A DNA stretch of 64,000 nucleotides from an uncultured Oleispira sp. (lineage in GTDB: Bacteria > Pseudomonadota > Gammaproteobacteria > Pseudomonadales > Oceanobacteraceae), in assembly GCA_913061415.1 (NCBI GenBank), contig CAJXUD010000005.1:1-64000 (forward strand), given 5' to 3'. How positions within the stretch are numbered: position 1 is the first letter of the stretch; each line of letters opens with the position of its first letter. A program made the position numbers and the translations under genes. This document shows positions 24,560 through 33,924 of this stretch, one piece after another. Under the pieces are notes generated by a model, which saw only the letters and a program-made list of their open reading frames with translations, made no database searches and was not told the DNA's origin.

Positions 24560-24952
24560 TTAGGATTGGCAAACCACAAAGAAACAATTGAGCTCTGCGT
24601 TCTCACCAAACCCTATTAACGGTGTATCTAATCTTACATGTGAATCATCGAGTTCTTTTTCTTCTGAAGTAAATACTTCATAGCCCTGCACTTCAGCATC
24701 CAAAGTTTCATTAAGCAACAGTGCCTTTGCTTTGGCGATGGTTATAAAGTCAGTCGAGTGTTCATCGAAGTGAAGCAAGCATTCCCTATCTTCTGAATCA
24801 ATTTCGATCTTGGTCACTGGCAAAGCGTTCCCGAACTCCTCCGCCTCACCATTTTCATTCAGTGTCACTTTTAAAACGTGCAAACGGAAGTGCTCTTCTA
24901 TTTCGCGTTGAACTTCAAATTCAAAAAGTAAATCTCGTACATGCTTACTCAT
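24560..24952 (-). CDS. Hypothetical acidic protein
   Basis: A protein of about 130 residues. The start at 24952 (MSKHVRDLLFEFEVQREIEE) is chosen because AAAGGAAA lies 7 bases ahead; the longer form from 25000 has a poor lead. It is acidic and soluble with no known motif: VTKIEIDSEDRECLLHFDEH and LIGFGENAELNCFFVVCQS are typical pieces. It could be a small immunity or regulatory protein in the accessory stretch. Function unknown. Confidence 0.55.
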   Translation of the reverse strand: MSKHVRDLLFEFEVQREIEEHFRLHVLKVTLNENGEAEEFGNALPVTKIEIDSEDRECLLHFDEHSTDFITIAKAKALLLNETLDAEVQGYEVFTSEEKELDDSHVRLDTPLIGFGENAELNCFFVVCQS

Positions 24953-25180
24953 TGGCACTTTCCTTTGGTCTGATCGATTGTTCGTTCGGTACAATAACAA
25001 ATGTACTTAGAATCCACCTCATAAATAAGGCGGCACTTTAAAGTATTTAACCAAATCAAACGCGGCCGTGTCTGAAAGGACGGATATAAACTATCGCCTC
25101 CCTGAATCAGCGGCTCAACTGGTAAAACTCATAATCTCAACCATAATTAGACTAAGCCCATACTCTTAAAAGAGTTTTAA

Positions 25181-25237
25181 GTGTCCCAATATATCCATTT
25201 AAGCCTTTCACGGTTAATGCTCCTCGTATTCTGATTA
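25181..25237 (+). other. Orphaned signal-peptide coding stretch split by TGA
   Basis: In the same frame as the next gene, GTG 25181 starts SQYIHLSLSRLMLLVF, then TGA at 25232-25234, then LVPHLSLAAD. Without the TGA (for example TGG, Trp) this would be a normal signal peptide with Ala-x-Ala-like cleavage. It looks like a recent nonsense change or a recoded or misread base. Confidence 0.6.
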
Positions 25238-27151
25238 GTGCCGCATTTAAGCTTGGCCGCTGATAAAGTTGTTCTGCAATTAAAATGGAAACATCAATTT
25301 CAATTTGCAGGCTATTATGCAGCGCAGTCTCAAGGATACTTCGCTTCTGAAGGCTTAGATGTCGACATTAGGGAAATCGACAAGGGGCTAATTCCCCTTG
25401 ATACCGTATTAAGCGGTAAGGCACAGTTTGGGATTTCTGACTCAAGCTTAGTACTAGCGCGTATGCAGGGTAAAAAGCCGGTTGTACTCGCCACTATTTT
25501 TCAACACTCTCCCTTAGTTTTATTGACGCTAAAATCCAGTGGAATCATTAACCCATTAGAGTTAAAGGGTAAGAGGATCATGTTTTCACGGGATATTGAC
25601 GATGCCGTGCTTACCGCAATGTTCACCGAAGTCGGCCTTTCTTCAAGTGACTATGAACAAGTACCACAAACATTTAAGGATGATGACCTAATCAACCAAA
25701 ACATCGATGCGATGTCGGCCTATATTACGAATCAAGCATTCTCTCTGCCGCAAAAGAACATTCCGATCAATATTATTTCGCCCGCTAACTACGGTATCGA
25801 TTTTTATGGCGACATGCTGTTTGTCGAAGAGGGTTATTTTGAAAATAACAAGCAGCAAGTATTAGCATTTCGACGCGCAGCCATCAAAGGATGGCACTAC
25901 GCACTCGATAACCAAGAGGAGATGATTGATTGGATCATCAAACACCTAGCACCTCAAAGCAGTAAAGCACACTTGATAAAGGAAGCTGAAGCAACGGCCA
26001 GAATGATACAGTCTAACATTGTTGACCTTGGCTACTTCAGTACGAATCGATTCATCCGTATTGCAGATACCTACAAAAAACTGAAATTAGTAAACGCTGA
26101 TAGCAGCTTTTCTGGTATCAGCTATAAAGACTATCTAGGGGAAAAAATCGACGATAGAAAATGGATACAAGCGGCCATTATTATTTCGGCCTTACTTGCT
26201 GCCATTGCTTTAATACTATGGATGCACAACTTTCGGCTTAAGGCGAAAATTAAAGACAATACCACCCGATTACAAAAGGCCAATCAATCTACAACTCGTT
26301 ATTTAAACGTTATTAATGAATACATAAACACATGCGTTTTATCCCTAGATCTTAAAGTTCTGAGTGTCTCTGAAGCATGGTGTCGAACGTTAAGTAACCC
26401 GTGCGAGAGTTTCATAAATAATAAACTGCAAAATTTACTGTTCGATGCTGACGATAGCAAAATTCAAGAAATGCAGTCTACATTGAATAGCGGTAAGGAA
26501 TGGAAAGGTGAACTTGAATTTATTGATAGCGAAGGAAATTCTATCTGGTTTAACATTTCAGCTCAGCTCGAGACGAATGATGAGACATCGCTTGACGAAA
26601 TCACCTTTATTGCCATAGATGTAAGTGATCATAAACGAATTGAAATTCTTTCATTAACAGACTCGCTAACAGGCATCGCCAATCGCAGACACCTCGATTC
26701 TGTGCTTCAGAATGAAATTAAACGCATGAAGAGAAATAACACCTCGCTATCACTTTTAATGCTGGATGTGGATTTCTTCAAGCAATATAACGATATATAC
26801 GGGCATCAAGAAGGCGATTCTTGCCTCAAACAACTATCAAATGTACTTGTACAATGCACACAAAGACCTGCCGACTTAGCTGCACGCTATGGCGGTGAAG
26901 AATTCATATTGCTGCTACCTGAAGCAGACAATAAAGGCGCTAATACCGTTGCAGAACTCGTAATGAAGAGCGTATCCCAACAAAATATTGAGCACTCAGG
27001 CTCGACTGTCGCTCAACATGTAACGGTCAGCATCGGCATTGCTACAGTGCAGGCTGCTGATATTAATACACCTGAAGAGATCATCAAGATCGCTGATGAA
27101 CGATTATATAAGGCTAAATCGATAGGGCGAAATACCCTATCCAGTAATTAA
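25238..27151 (+). CDS. Diguanylate cyclase with NMT1/THI5-like periplasmic domain and PAS
   Basis: A 637-residue protein. In order: an NMT1/THI5-like substrate-binding domain (about 10-285, VLQLKWKHQFQFAGYYAA), a membrane helix (about 311-329), a PAS domain (about 350-465) and a GGDEF domain with active GGEEF in AARYGGEEFILLLP. The inhibitory RxxD site is present as RPAD, five residues before it. It should make cyclic di-GMP in response to a bound metabolite (pyrimidine or amine-like by family). Only a GTG at 25238 is available downstream of an in-frame TGA, so the extant frame lacks the hydrophobic half of the signal peptide. As written, the sensor domain could not reach the periplasm by the normal route. 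Confidence 0.85.
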   Translation: MPHLSLAADKVVLQLKWKHQFQFAGYYAAQSQGYFASEGLDVDIREIDKGLIPLDTVLSGKAQFGISDSSLVLARMQGKKPVVLATIFQHSPLVLLTLKSSGIINPLELKGKRIMFSRDIDDAVLTAMFTEVGLSSSDYEQVPQTFKDDDLINQNIDAMSAYITNQAFSLPQKNIPINIISPANYGIDFYGDMLFVEEGYFENNKQQVLAFRRAAIKGWHYALDNQEEMIDWIIKHLAPQSSKAHLIKEAEATARMIQSNIVDLGYFSTNRFIRIADTYKKLKLVNADSSFSGISYKDYLGEKIDDRKWIQAAIIISALLAAIALILWMHNFRLKAKIKDNTTRLQKANQSTTRYLNVINEYINTCVLSLDLKVLSVSEAWCRTLSNPCESFINNKLQNLLFDADDSKIQEMQSTLNSGKEWKGELEFIDSEGNSIWFNISAQLETNDETSLDEITFIAIDVSDHKRIEILSLTDSLTGIANRRHLDSVLQNEIKRMKRNNTSLSLLMLDVDFFKQYNDIYGHQEGDSCLKQLSNVLVQCTQRPADLAARYGGEEFILLLPEADNKGANTVAELVMKSVSQQNIEHSGSTVAQHVTVSIGIATVQAADINTPEEIIKIADERLYKAKSIGRNTLSSN

Positions 27152-27319
27152 TACTCAACTGTATGAATTACTTTCATCAGGTTTTCTTGAAAAAAACCAG
27201 TTAAAGTACTGACTATGTTTGATTTAATACGTGTATCACCATAACATTCATCTCTCATATATCGCCGCTACTCTGCTACACCTTATTTCAACCACTACAT
27301 TGTTTATGTTGACGACCCT

Positions 27320-28273
27320 ATGATTACCATCGAAGTTATTGCGCCACCCTCAAATGAAGATGCGATTACTCGCATCGCAAAACAAAATGAAGCCTCAGAC
27401 TATTGGATCAGCCGCTCTAACGATAAACAAATTGCGATTAAGATCTTAGTCGATACGTCCAAGTCGCAGAAAATTCTCGACCTCTTACAAAAACTAATGA
27501 ATGGTAAAAGTAATTTTCGTGTTCTCGCTTACCCATTAGAAATCGCACTGCCTTACGAAAAAGACAAAAGTAGCAACAGCACTGCGACTATTTCTAGAGA
27601 AGCCTTATTACGGCAACTAAAAGTTCAAGGAAAATTGGATAGCCACTACTTAATGCTGGTCTTTTTAAGCACCATTGTGGCCGCTATTGGCTTAATACAA
27701 AATAATGTCGCGGTCATTATTGGCGCGATGGTAATTGCACCACTCTTGGGGCCTAACTTGGCTTTATCACTGTCGACAACATTAGGACAAGTGAATGGTA
27801 TTCTTAATGCTTTAAGAACACTTGCGGTAGGGATTATCTTTGCCTTAGTCTTGTCAGCGGGACTATCACTCTTCTACCCTGATTTAGTATTAACCACCGA
27901 GCTATTGTCACGAACAAGTGTAGGCATTGATGGGTTAGCATTAGCACTAGCATCTGGTGCTGCCGCAGCCTTATCGATTACGACCGGAGTATCATCGGTA
28001 TTAGTGGGTGTAATGGTAGCCGTTGCCCTACTTCCTCCTACGGTGACACTAGGCATTTGTTTAGGAATAGGCGCTTATCCAGAAGCGAAAGGGGCTGCTT
28101 TTTTACTGATCGCTAACATTGCCTCGGTTAACTTAACCGCTCAACTCACGATGCGTTTGAAGGGCATTAAGCCTAGAGAAGAAGAGCACCAGCGTACCGC
28201 TCTGATTGTTTTCATAATCGGTATCTTATGCTGGTGTGCATTAATCGCTTACCTCATATATCGGCTGAATTAG
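27320..28273 (+). CDS. DUF389 family membrane protein
   Basis: A 317-residue inner-membrane protein. The N-terminal ferredoxin-like soluble part (about 1-85) precedes about six membrane segments. The DUF389 signature is seen in HYLMLVFLSTIVAAIGLIQN and VAVIIGAMVIAPLLGPNLAL, and again in GVSSVLVGVMVAVALLPPTV. The family is widespread but of unknown function; a transport or lipid role has been suggested. It stands alone, 66 bases ahead of the LuxR regulator gene on the same strand, which may make them cotranscribed. No unusual feature. Confidence 0.88.
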   Translation: MITIEVIAPPSNEDAITRIAKQNEASDYWISRSNDKQIAIKILVDTSKSQKILDLLQKLMNGKSNFRVLAYPLEIALPYEKDKSSNSTATISREALLRQLKVQGKLDSHYLMLVFLSTIVAAIGLIQNNVAVIIGAMVIAPLLGPNLALSLSTTLGQVNGILNALRTLAVGIIFALVLSAGLSLFYPDLVLTTELLSRTSVGIDGLALALASGAAAALSITTGVSSVLVGVMVAVALLPPTVTLGICLGIGAYPEAKGAAFLLIANIASVNLTAQLTMRLKGIKPREEEHQRTALIVFIIGILCWCALIAYLIYRLN

Positions 28274-28339
28274 CAAAGTACCGACTTAACAATAATAAAA
28301 CTTAAACAGACTACTGACTAGCGAGCCGAAGGTGGGGAT

Positions 28340-31129
28340 ATGATTATATTGCAGCGTAAGCTATCAGTACCAAGCTCTGGCATCTTATTTACCCGCAGTC
28401 ATCTAATCGAAAAGCTTAATCATTACAGCAAGTCTTCTTTGACGGTTATTTGTGCACCAGCCGGTTATGGTAAAACCAGCTTAGTCTGTAATTGGTTACA
28501 GTATGCAGATCACCCCGTTTATTGGTTGTCACTTGATGAACAAAATAATTTACCCAGCTCATTCTGGACTTATTTCTATCACTGCCTTAGAAAAATAGAC
28601 AATGACTTAGATGACGAAGCAGAAACAATAATAGAAAATCATTGTATTGATGATTATTGCCGAATAAGCGATCTAATATTAGCTTCCCTAGAAAAATTAG
28701 GCCGTAAATGGAATCGTCCTCATCGGGCAGTCATCGTATTAGATGACTTTCAATACATCGACAACCCATTAATACTGACATCTTTTAATCGTCTATTAGA
28801 CTATTTACCTAGCTGGTTACAAATCGTTATTACGACCAGAAAAACACCCGCATTGAAGCTGCCAAATCGTTGCTCAAAATCAACAGCCCACCTTATTCAA
28901 GCTTCTGAATTAGTATTTGAAGCCGAACACATCGCCGACTTTTTAAAGATGAAATTAGATTTGCAGCTTTCAAAAGATCAACTGCAGCATCTATTCATGA
29001 AAACTGAAGGATGGGCCGCCGCAATTCAATTAACCGGACTCGCGCTTAAAGCGGGAATAAGCTTTGAAGATTGTACAAATACCCAAGACTCTTTATTGGC
29101 TGAGTTTTTATTTGATGAAGTCTTCTCTCAGCTAAGCCATGATATACAAACATTACTCGTTGATATCAGCCTCGTACCCCATTTCAATCTTGAATTGTGC
29201 CAATCTTTTAATAACTCTAGAGATAACGAAGCCATTTTAACGACCTTGATTAACCAAGGCTTATTCATTTCTAAAGTAACATGTTCATTATCCGATGCGG
29301 CTGATACCGTAGATGCACGACAGCATAGCCAGCCCACTTTTCGTTTACACAGCCTTTTCAGACAGTGGATTACTGAGCATCGAGTTTTAAGCCCAGTAGA
29401 GGAAAAACAAAAAAACAAAGTCGCATTAAACTGGCTTACCAATAATAGAAATTTGTATGAAGCATTAGAACTCAGCCTCAAGCTGGAAGATTGGCAAGTG
29501 TGTTCTAAGTTAATGGGCCAACTGTACCCATCACTAACGCAAGTAACCCACTTTGATCACGTCTCTAATATTTTAGAACGTATTCCTGAAGACATCATTC
29601 AATCTTTACCCCACTTATGTATGCTCGCCGCATTAATCGGCATTAACCTTTATGATTATGAATGTGTAGAAAAGCACTGTGGTTACTTAGAGAATCACTT
29701 TGAGCAGAACCTAACGCCCTCTTCATACTCACCTGTAGAAAAAACAGCCTTAACCATGGGAAGTATGATTTTACGCGCTCAGGTTGCTCGTTTTAGCGGT
29801 GATATTTCCAATGCAAAAATAATCAATCAATCACTTGAGACACGTTATTATCAAGAGAATAATCCCCTAAACTGCTGGATCATGTTAGGTAAAGGGACTG
29901 ACTTTTTTTTAGATGACAATATAACGGGAGCGACAAAATATAATAATATTGCTCTTTCGCTCGCAAAAGAAGCGGAAGATGGACAATGCTGTATCTCTTC
30001 TCTTTCGTGGCTATTACATAGCTTATATCATCAAGGGAACATATTAGAGGCTATTTCACTGGGTGAAAAAAACATTATCTGGTTAAAGAAAATGAAATAT
30101 TTAACCTTACCTAATAGCGCATCCGTTTATGCAGCAATGTCTATATTATACTTAGAGATTAACAAACTAGACTTAGCCTGGCAGTGCTACGATAAACTAT
30201 TAGAAATGCTTAATGAGTTTACTGAGCCAAGAGAAACAATACATAATAAATATCATACACTATTTCATTTACTCTCTAGCACTGGGCGATATGACGAAGC
30301 GCGCACTTGCTTGTATCAGCTACAACAATACGAAGCTAACCTAGAAAACACAATAAAAAGAAGTCATTCTATTTTGTTAGATACTGAAACACTCAGTGTG
30401 CTTTTAGACTCCAAAATGGGAAATAGTTTTTCTTTATTGCAGCATATTAATAATAAAAATCATGATGATAAAACCCGCTACCGCTTTCGTTTATTATTCG
30501 AAAAATTAATACAGGCAGCTGGTGAAATGGTCCTCTCTGCGGGCGAAAGCAACTCATTTACAGATATTGCACATGAAAGCTATAGCAATGGTAATTACAA
30601 ACGCAAAATCAGCTGTTATTTAGTACCCGCAAAGATTTTAATGTCACTCGGAGACGAAGTACGTGCGCTAACTCTGTTCAAAATAGCATTAGAATCCGCA
30701 GCGCCTTATCAATTTATTAACTTAATTATTGAAGATACTAATACCATAAAACCAATGCTGCAGAAGTCATTAGAACTAGGCATCGAATCAGAATACTGTA
30801 ATTTATTATTAGCAGCGATAAATGAACGTGAAAAATGGGCATCAATAATCACCCACAACCAATCTGCAACCCCAGTAAAACAACAGCTTGATAATAGCGA
30901 TAACTATCAAAATCTCAATCAAGGATTAGTAGAAATATTAACCCATCGAGAAATGGAAGTATTAAGCCTTATAAACCAAGGCTACCGTAACAAAAACATT
31001 GCGGAATCACTTTCGATCTCTATCTCTACCGTTAAACGCCATCTGCAAAATATCTACCAAAAATTACAAGTCAGTAGCCGCACTGAAGCGATTGCGTTCT
31101 TGCACGATCATACTGCTCCCAGCCTTTAG
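28340..31129 (+). CDS. MalT/AlkS-type LuxR-family ATP-dependent regulator
   Basis: A 929-residue LAL regulator. The N-terminal STAND-type NTPase has Walker A APAGYGKTSL (about residues 39-48) and Walker B-like HRAVIVLDDFQYID. A long TPR-like helical middle follows. The C terminus holds the LuxR helix-turn-helix: LTHREMEVLSLINQGYRNKN, then IAESLSISISTVKRHLQNIY. Such proteins are activated by a small inducer. MalT senses maltotriose and AlkS senses alkanes, and both have this build. Which applies here is not shown; the alkB gene is 17 kb away. It ends at a long hairpin that carries a CRP-type site. Confidence 0.88.
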   Translation: MIILQRKLSVPSSGILFTRSHLIEKLNHYSKSSLTVICAPAGYGKTSLVCNWLQYADHPVYWLSLDEQNNLPSSFWTYFYHCLRKIDNDLDDEAETIIENHCIDDYCRISDLILASLEKLGRKWNRPHRAVIVLDDFQYIDNPLILTSFNRLLDYLPSWLQIVITTRKTPALKLPNRCSKSTAHLIQASELVFEAEHIADFLKMKLDLQLSKDQLQHLFMKTEGWAAAIQLTGLALKAGISFEDCTNTQDSLLAEFLFDEVFSQLSHDIQTLLVDISLVPHFNLELCQSFNNSRDNEAILTTLINQGLFISKVTCSLSDAADTVDARQHSQPTFRLHSLFRQWITEHRVLSPVEEKQKNKVALNWLTNNRNLYEALELSLKLEDWQVCSKLMGQLYPSLTQVTHFDHVSNILERIPEDIIQSLPHLCMLAALIGINLYDYECVEKHCGYLENHFEQNLTPSSYSPVEKTALTMGSMILRAQVARFSGDISNAKIINQSLETRYYQENNPLNCWIMLGKGTDFFLDDNITGATKYNNIALSLAKEAEDGQCCISSLSWLLHSLYHQGNILEAISLGEKNIIWLKKMKYLTLPNSASVYAAMSILYLEINKLDLAWQCYDKLLEMLNEFTEPRETIHNKYHTLFHLLSSTGRYDEARTCLYQLQQYEANLENTIKRSHSILLDTETLSVLLDSKMGNSFSLLQHINNKNHDDKTRYRFRLLFEKLIQAAGEMVLSAGESNSFTDIAHESYSNGNYKRKISCYLVPAKILMSLGDEVRALTLFKIALESAAPYQFINLIIEDTNTIKPMLQKSLELGIESEYCNLLLAAINEREKWASIITHNQSATPVKQQLDNSDNYQNLNQGLVEILTHREMEVLSLINQGYRNKNIAESLSISISTVKRHLQNIYQKLQVSSRTEAIAFLHDHTAPSL

Positions 31130-31132
31130 ATA

Positions 31133-31171
31133 ACCCCTTAAAGTGTGAACTGGATCACATTTTAAGGGGGT
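31133..31171. terminator. Long hairpin after the LuxR gene
   Basis: ACCCCTTAAAGTGTGA and TCACATTTTAAGGGGGT are inverted repeats with one bulge and one G-A difference, around the loop ACTGGA. It begins 4 bases after the LuxR stop. It lacks a long T run but is a strong structure that could end the LuxR transcript. Its centre is also a CRP-type site. Confidence 0.6.
31144..31159. promoter_or_regulatory. CRP/Vfr-type binding site
   Basis: TGTGAACTGGATCACA is a perfect TGTGA-N6-TCACA, with A/T-rich flanks (AAAG/TTTT) like the ideal CRP site. Its centre lies about 104 bases before the start codon of the CotH-like gene. A -10-like TACTAT at 31214-31219 without a good -35 fits a CRP-activated promoter with the site at about -74. 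Confidence 0.7.
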
Positions 31172-31255
31172 CATATGGTCCTTTTGGATACTGTGGCCAA
31201 CAGGCTCACTGCTTACTATAAAAGAATAATAACTTAGATAAGCAAGGACGTACTT

Positions 31256-33022
31256 ATGTGGCCCTATAAATTCCCGCTTTTAATTTCTATCGGCACTGCA
31301 ATGAGCATTATTTTGTCAGCATGTGGTGGTAAGACTAGCACCAAGGATGACGAAGCATTTTTTGCCCCAGCAACAAAAGGCACAGTAACCGAAGATGCGT
31401 TTGATCGAGAACGTTTGTTGCAAATATCGCTGCAAATGCCTGCCAATGACTTTGCTCGCTTAAGATCTGAAGGTCGTCCTTTAAACACAGCATTAGGAGC
31501 CTGCCAATCTTCTGACTTTGAATATTCAGATTTTAAAGCATTAGCGAATATCGATGGTCAAACGTTAGAAAACGTTGCCATTCGTAAAAAAGGGTTCTTA
31601 GGCTCATTAAGCCGTACCAGACCTTCAATTAAGCTAAATTTTGATACCCACGAAGAAGGCCGAACATTTAAAACCTTAAAGCGAATGACTTTAAATAATG
31701 ATCGACAAGACCCCAGTCATACACACCAATGCATGGCTTATGACCTATTCCGAGCAGCCGGCTTGGTCGCTCCACGCTGTAATCTTGCTCACGTCTATAT
31801 TAATGGTGAAGATCTGGGGATTTATAGCCATGTAGAAAGTATCAAAAAACCTTTCTTAGAACGAAACTTCGGTAATAAATCCGGTAATTTATACGAAGCA
31901 CAGGTCGCCGATTTTGGCAGTCAGCTGAATCAGCGATTTGAATTAAAAACCAATAAGAAAACCAATAACCGATCCGATTTAGACGACTTAGCGAATGTAT
32001 TAAAACTCACTGATGACGAGTTTCTCACTCAAATCCGTCAGCATATTGATGTTGACGAATTCATAAATTTTTGGTCAGTAGAAACTCTCATCGGGCACTG
32101 GGATTCCGCTACAGGAAATACGAACAATTATTATATGTATCACAATCCAGATGATGGTTTATTCCATTTTATCCCTTGGGGCACAGACAGCACCTTTACT
32201 AAGGGTCATCCGTTTAAGCCTAACTCCGCCCCTCTTTATAAGAACTTGTCACTGGCAAAACGTTTGTATGACATTGCAGAAACCCGCAACCAGTATTTTT
32301 CAACAATTAATGAGCTGCTGACTGAGAATTGGGTAGAAGAAGACTTAATAAGTCAGCTCGAGAAAATTCAACAACTGACGCTTAATTCAAAAGATAATTA
32401 TAACGAAGTGACTGAATTCATTAATGGAAATGATGAATTAGGTGAAAAGAGTCAAAGAGAGCTCTTAACGAGTGCCATCGCCGGTGAGGTTAACCAAACA
32501 GCGTACATTTTGCCGGATCAAGCTATTAATTGTTCAAATGATACAACATCCTTAACCGCAGAGTTTTCAAGCAATGGTGATCAGGGCTCATTTTCTTTCA
32601 CCGATGCAGAAGGCATACAACGCACAGCCTCAATGAGCATAGTCTCAAACTACACCAACGTCGATAGTTTCGTTTATCAACTAGACCAAACAACCTCCCC
32701 TTCTGTCGTGGGGTTAACCTTTATTGGTGCAGCAACGCCCCCTTACTACCCAGATAGTTATGTTTTACAGGTTTTTGTAGAAAAACCAGATTATAAAAAA
32801 GGTCAGCTGTCTCTGCATGGCATTTCGACCAACATTATGCTTTTTAAGGTAATAGATAAAGATAGTACCCCAGCCAAAATTGAATTGATAAGTGCTGGGC
32901 ATAGCGGAAGCATCAAATTATCTGAAACCGGTGTGGGGGTGGAAGGCAGTATTATTGAAGGTGAAATTAATGCGCAAATGGGTCTTATCAAAACAATTGA
33001 TTACATAAAAACTGATTATTAG
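31256..33022 (+). CDS. CotH kinase-like lipoprotein
   Basis: A 588-residue exported lipoprotein: signal peptide with lipobox LSAC (Cys23). The CotH kinase fold is recognised by IRKKGFLGSLSRTRPSIKLNF, then LAHVYINGEDLGIYSHVESI with FLERNFG, and the catalytic-loop region GHWDSATGNTNNYY with FIPWGTDSTF. CotH proteins are atypical kinases first known from Bacillus spore coats; some transfer phosphate or similar groups to proteins outside the cytosol. After about residue 400 there is a beta-rich tail. It heads an operon with VTC, DUF4956 and porin genes, and a CRP-type site lies upstream. The substrate is unknown. Confidence 0.88.
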   Translation: MWPYKFPLLISIGTAMSIILSACGGKTSTKDDEAFFAPATKGTVTEDAFDRERLLQISLQMPANDFARLRSEGRPLNTALGACQSSDFEYSDFKALANIDGQTLENVAIRKKGFLGSLSRTRPSIKLNFDTHEEGRTFKTLKRMTLNNDRQDPSHTHQCMAYDLFRAAGLVAPRCNLAHVYINGEDLGIYSHVESIKKPFLERNFGNKSGNLYEAQVADFGSQLNQRFELKTNKKTNNRSDLDDLANVLKLTDDEFLTQIRQHIDVDEFINFWSVETLIGHWDSATGNTNNYYMYHNPDDGLFHFIPWGTDSTFTKGHPFKPNSAPLYKNLSLAKRLYDIAETRNQYFSTINELLTENWVEEDLISQLEKIQQLTLNSKDNYNEVTEFINGNDELGEKSQRELLTSAIAGEVNQTAYILPDQAINCSNDTTSLTAEFSSNGDQGSFSFTDAEGIQRTASMSIVSNYTNVDSFVYQLDQTTSPSVVGLTFIGAATPPYYPDSYVLQVFVEKPDYKKGQLSLHGISTNIMLFKVIDKDSTPAKIELISAGHSGSIKLSETGVGVEGSIIEGEINAQMGLIKTIDYIKTDY

Positions 33023-33033
33023 GAATTATGGCC

Positions 33034-33891
33034 ATGATTGCAGAAAATAAAAACAATATGCTCATATTGAAACCGAAAGAATACGAGAAAAATCATTTAG
33101 CCTTAGTTAAAAACAGCAAAGATATTGATTTAACAATATTGAATAAATTTGAATCACATACCTTGCTACAACAAAACACAGCAGCCTTAATGGATCGGGT
33201 GGATAGCAAATTTGTGCTGCCCATTAAACTTTTCACGCCATTAATGACTGCTATATCAGAAGACTATAGTATTTTAAGTGCCTATGGACGAAAAATCTTT
33301 AGCTACCAAACAACCTACTTTGATAACAAAGAAAGGCAGTTTTATCTGGATCATCACAATGGCAAACTCAATCGTTATAAGGTCCGCTATCGTCGCTATG
33401 TGGAGTCTGATATGGGATATATGGAAATTAAGTTTAAGAATAATAAAAAACGAACCATTAAACAGCGTATCCCTATGAGTTGTATATCACCAGATCAGGC
33501 TAGTGTTAACCAGTTTGTCGAAAAGACATTAGGGTATTTCATCAATTTAGAAACTGTTTTATTTGTAAATTACCAAAGAATCACCCTAATAAGTAAATCA
33601 AACTTAGAACGAATCACTATCGACCTTAACTTAAGCTTTCATAATGCGAGTAATCATAAAAAATCAATTCAGGACAAAACTTTCATTATTGAAGTTAAAC
33701 AAGAGCGAAAACCTTATCCATCTTCATGCCGAGAATTTATTAAAAATAAAGGCATTAAAAGCACTAATTTTAGTAAATATTGCATGGGTACTATTCTGAC
33801 TAATGACACTGCAGCAGAATCTGGGGCCCTAAAAATCAATCGTTTTAAATCAGTAATTAATTCATTAGAAAAACTAAATCAACTGCATTAA
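33034..33891 (+). CDS. VTC-domain protein (polyphosphate-polymerase-like)
   Basis: A protein of about 285 residues with the VTC tunnel domain known from the yeast polyphosphate polymerase Vtc4. Basic residues lining the tunnel are kept: LMDRVDSKFVLP, YQTTYFDNKERQFYLDHH, then NRYKVRYRRY, YMEIKFKNNKKRTIKQRIP and the metal-binding EVKQER. Start 33034 is preferred since AGGA lies 9 bases ahead; ATG 33028 is too close. The gene follows the CotH gene within 11 bases. Bacterial members are known mostly by domain; triphosphate or polyphosphate synthesis is inferred from the fold. No membrane segment, so it is cytoplasmic. Confidence 0.85.
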   Translation: MIAENKNNMLILKPKEYEKNHLALVKNSKDIDLTILNKFESHTLLQQNTAALMDRVDSKFVLPIKLFTPLMTAISEDYSILSAYGRKIFSYQTTYFDNKERQFYLDHHNGKLNRYKVRYRRYVESDMGYMEIKFKNNKKRTIKQRIPMSCISPDQASVNQFVEKTLGYFINLETVLFVNYQRITLISKSNLERITIDLNLSFHNASNHKKSIQDKTFIIEVKQERKPYPSSCREFIKNKGIKSTNFSKYCMGTILTNDTAAESGALKINRFKSVINSLEKLNQLH

Positions 33892-33924
33892 CTTAAATCA
33901 ACCAACAATAAAACTGGAGTGACT

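Noticed and set aside
27178-27203. Hairpin-like ggttttcttgaaaaaaacc after the GGDEF gene
   Set aside because: The stem is A-T rich and lacks a T run; too weak to call as terminator.
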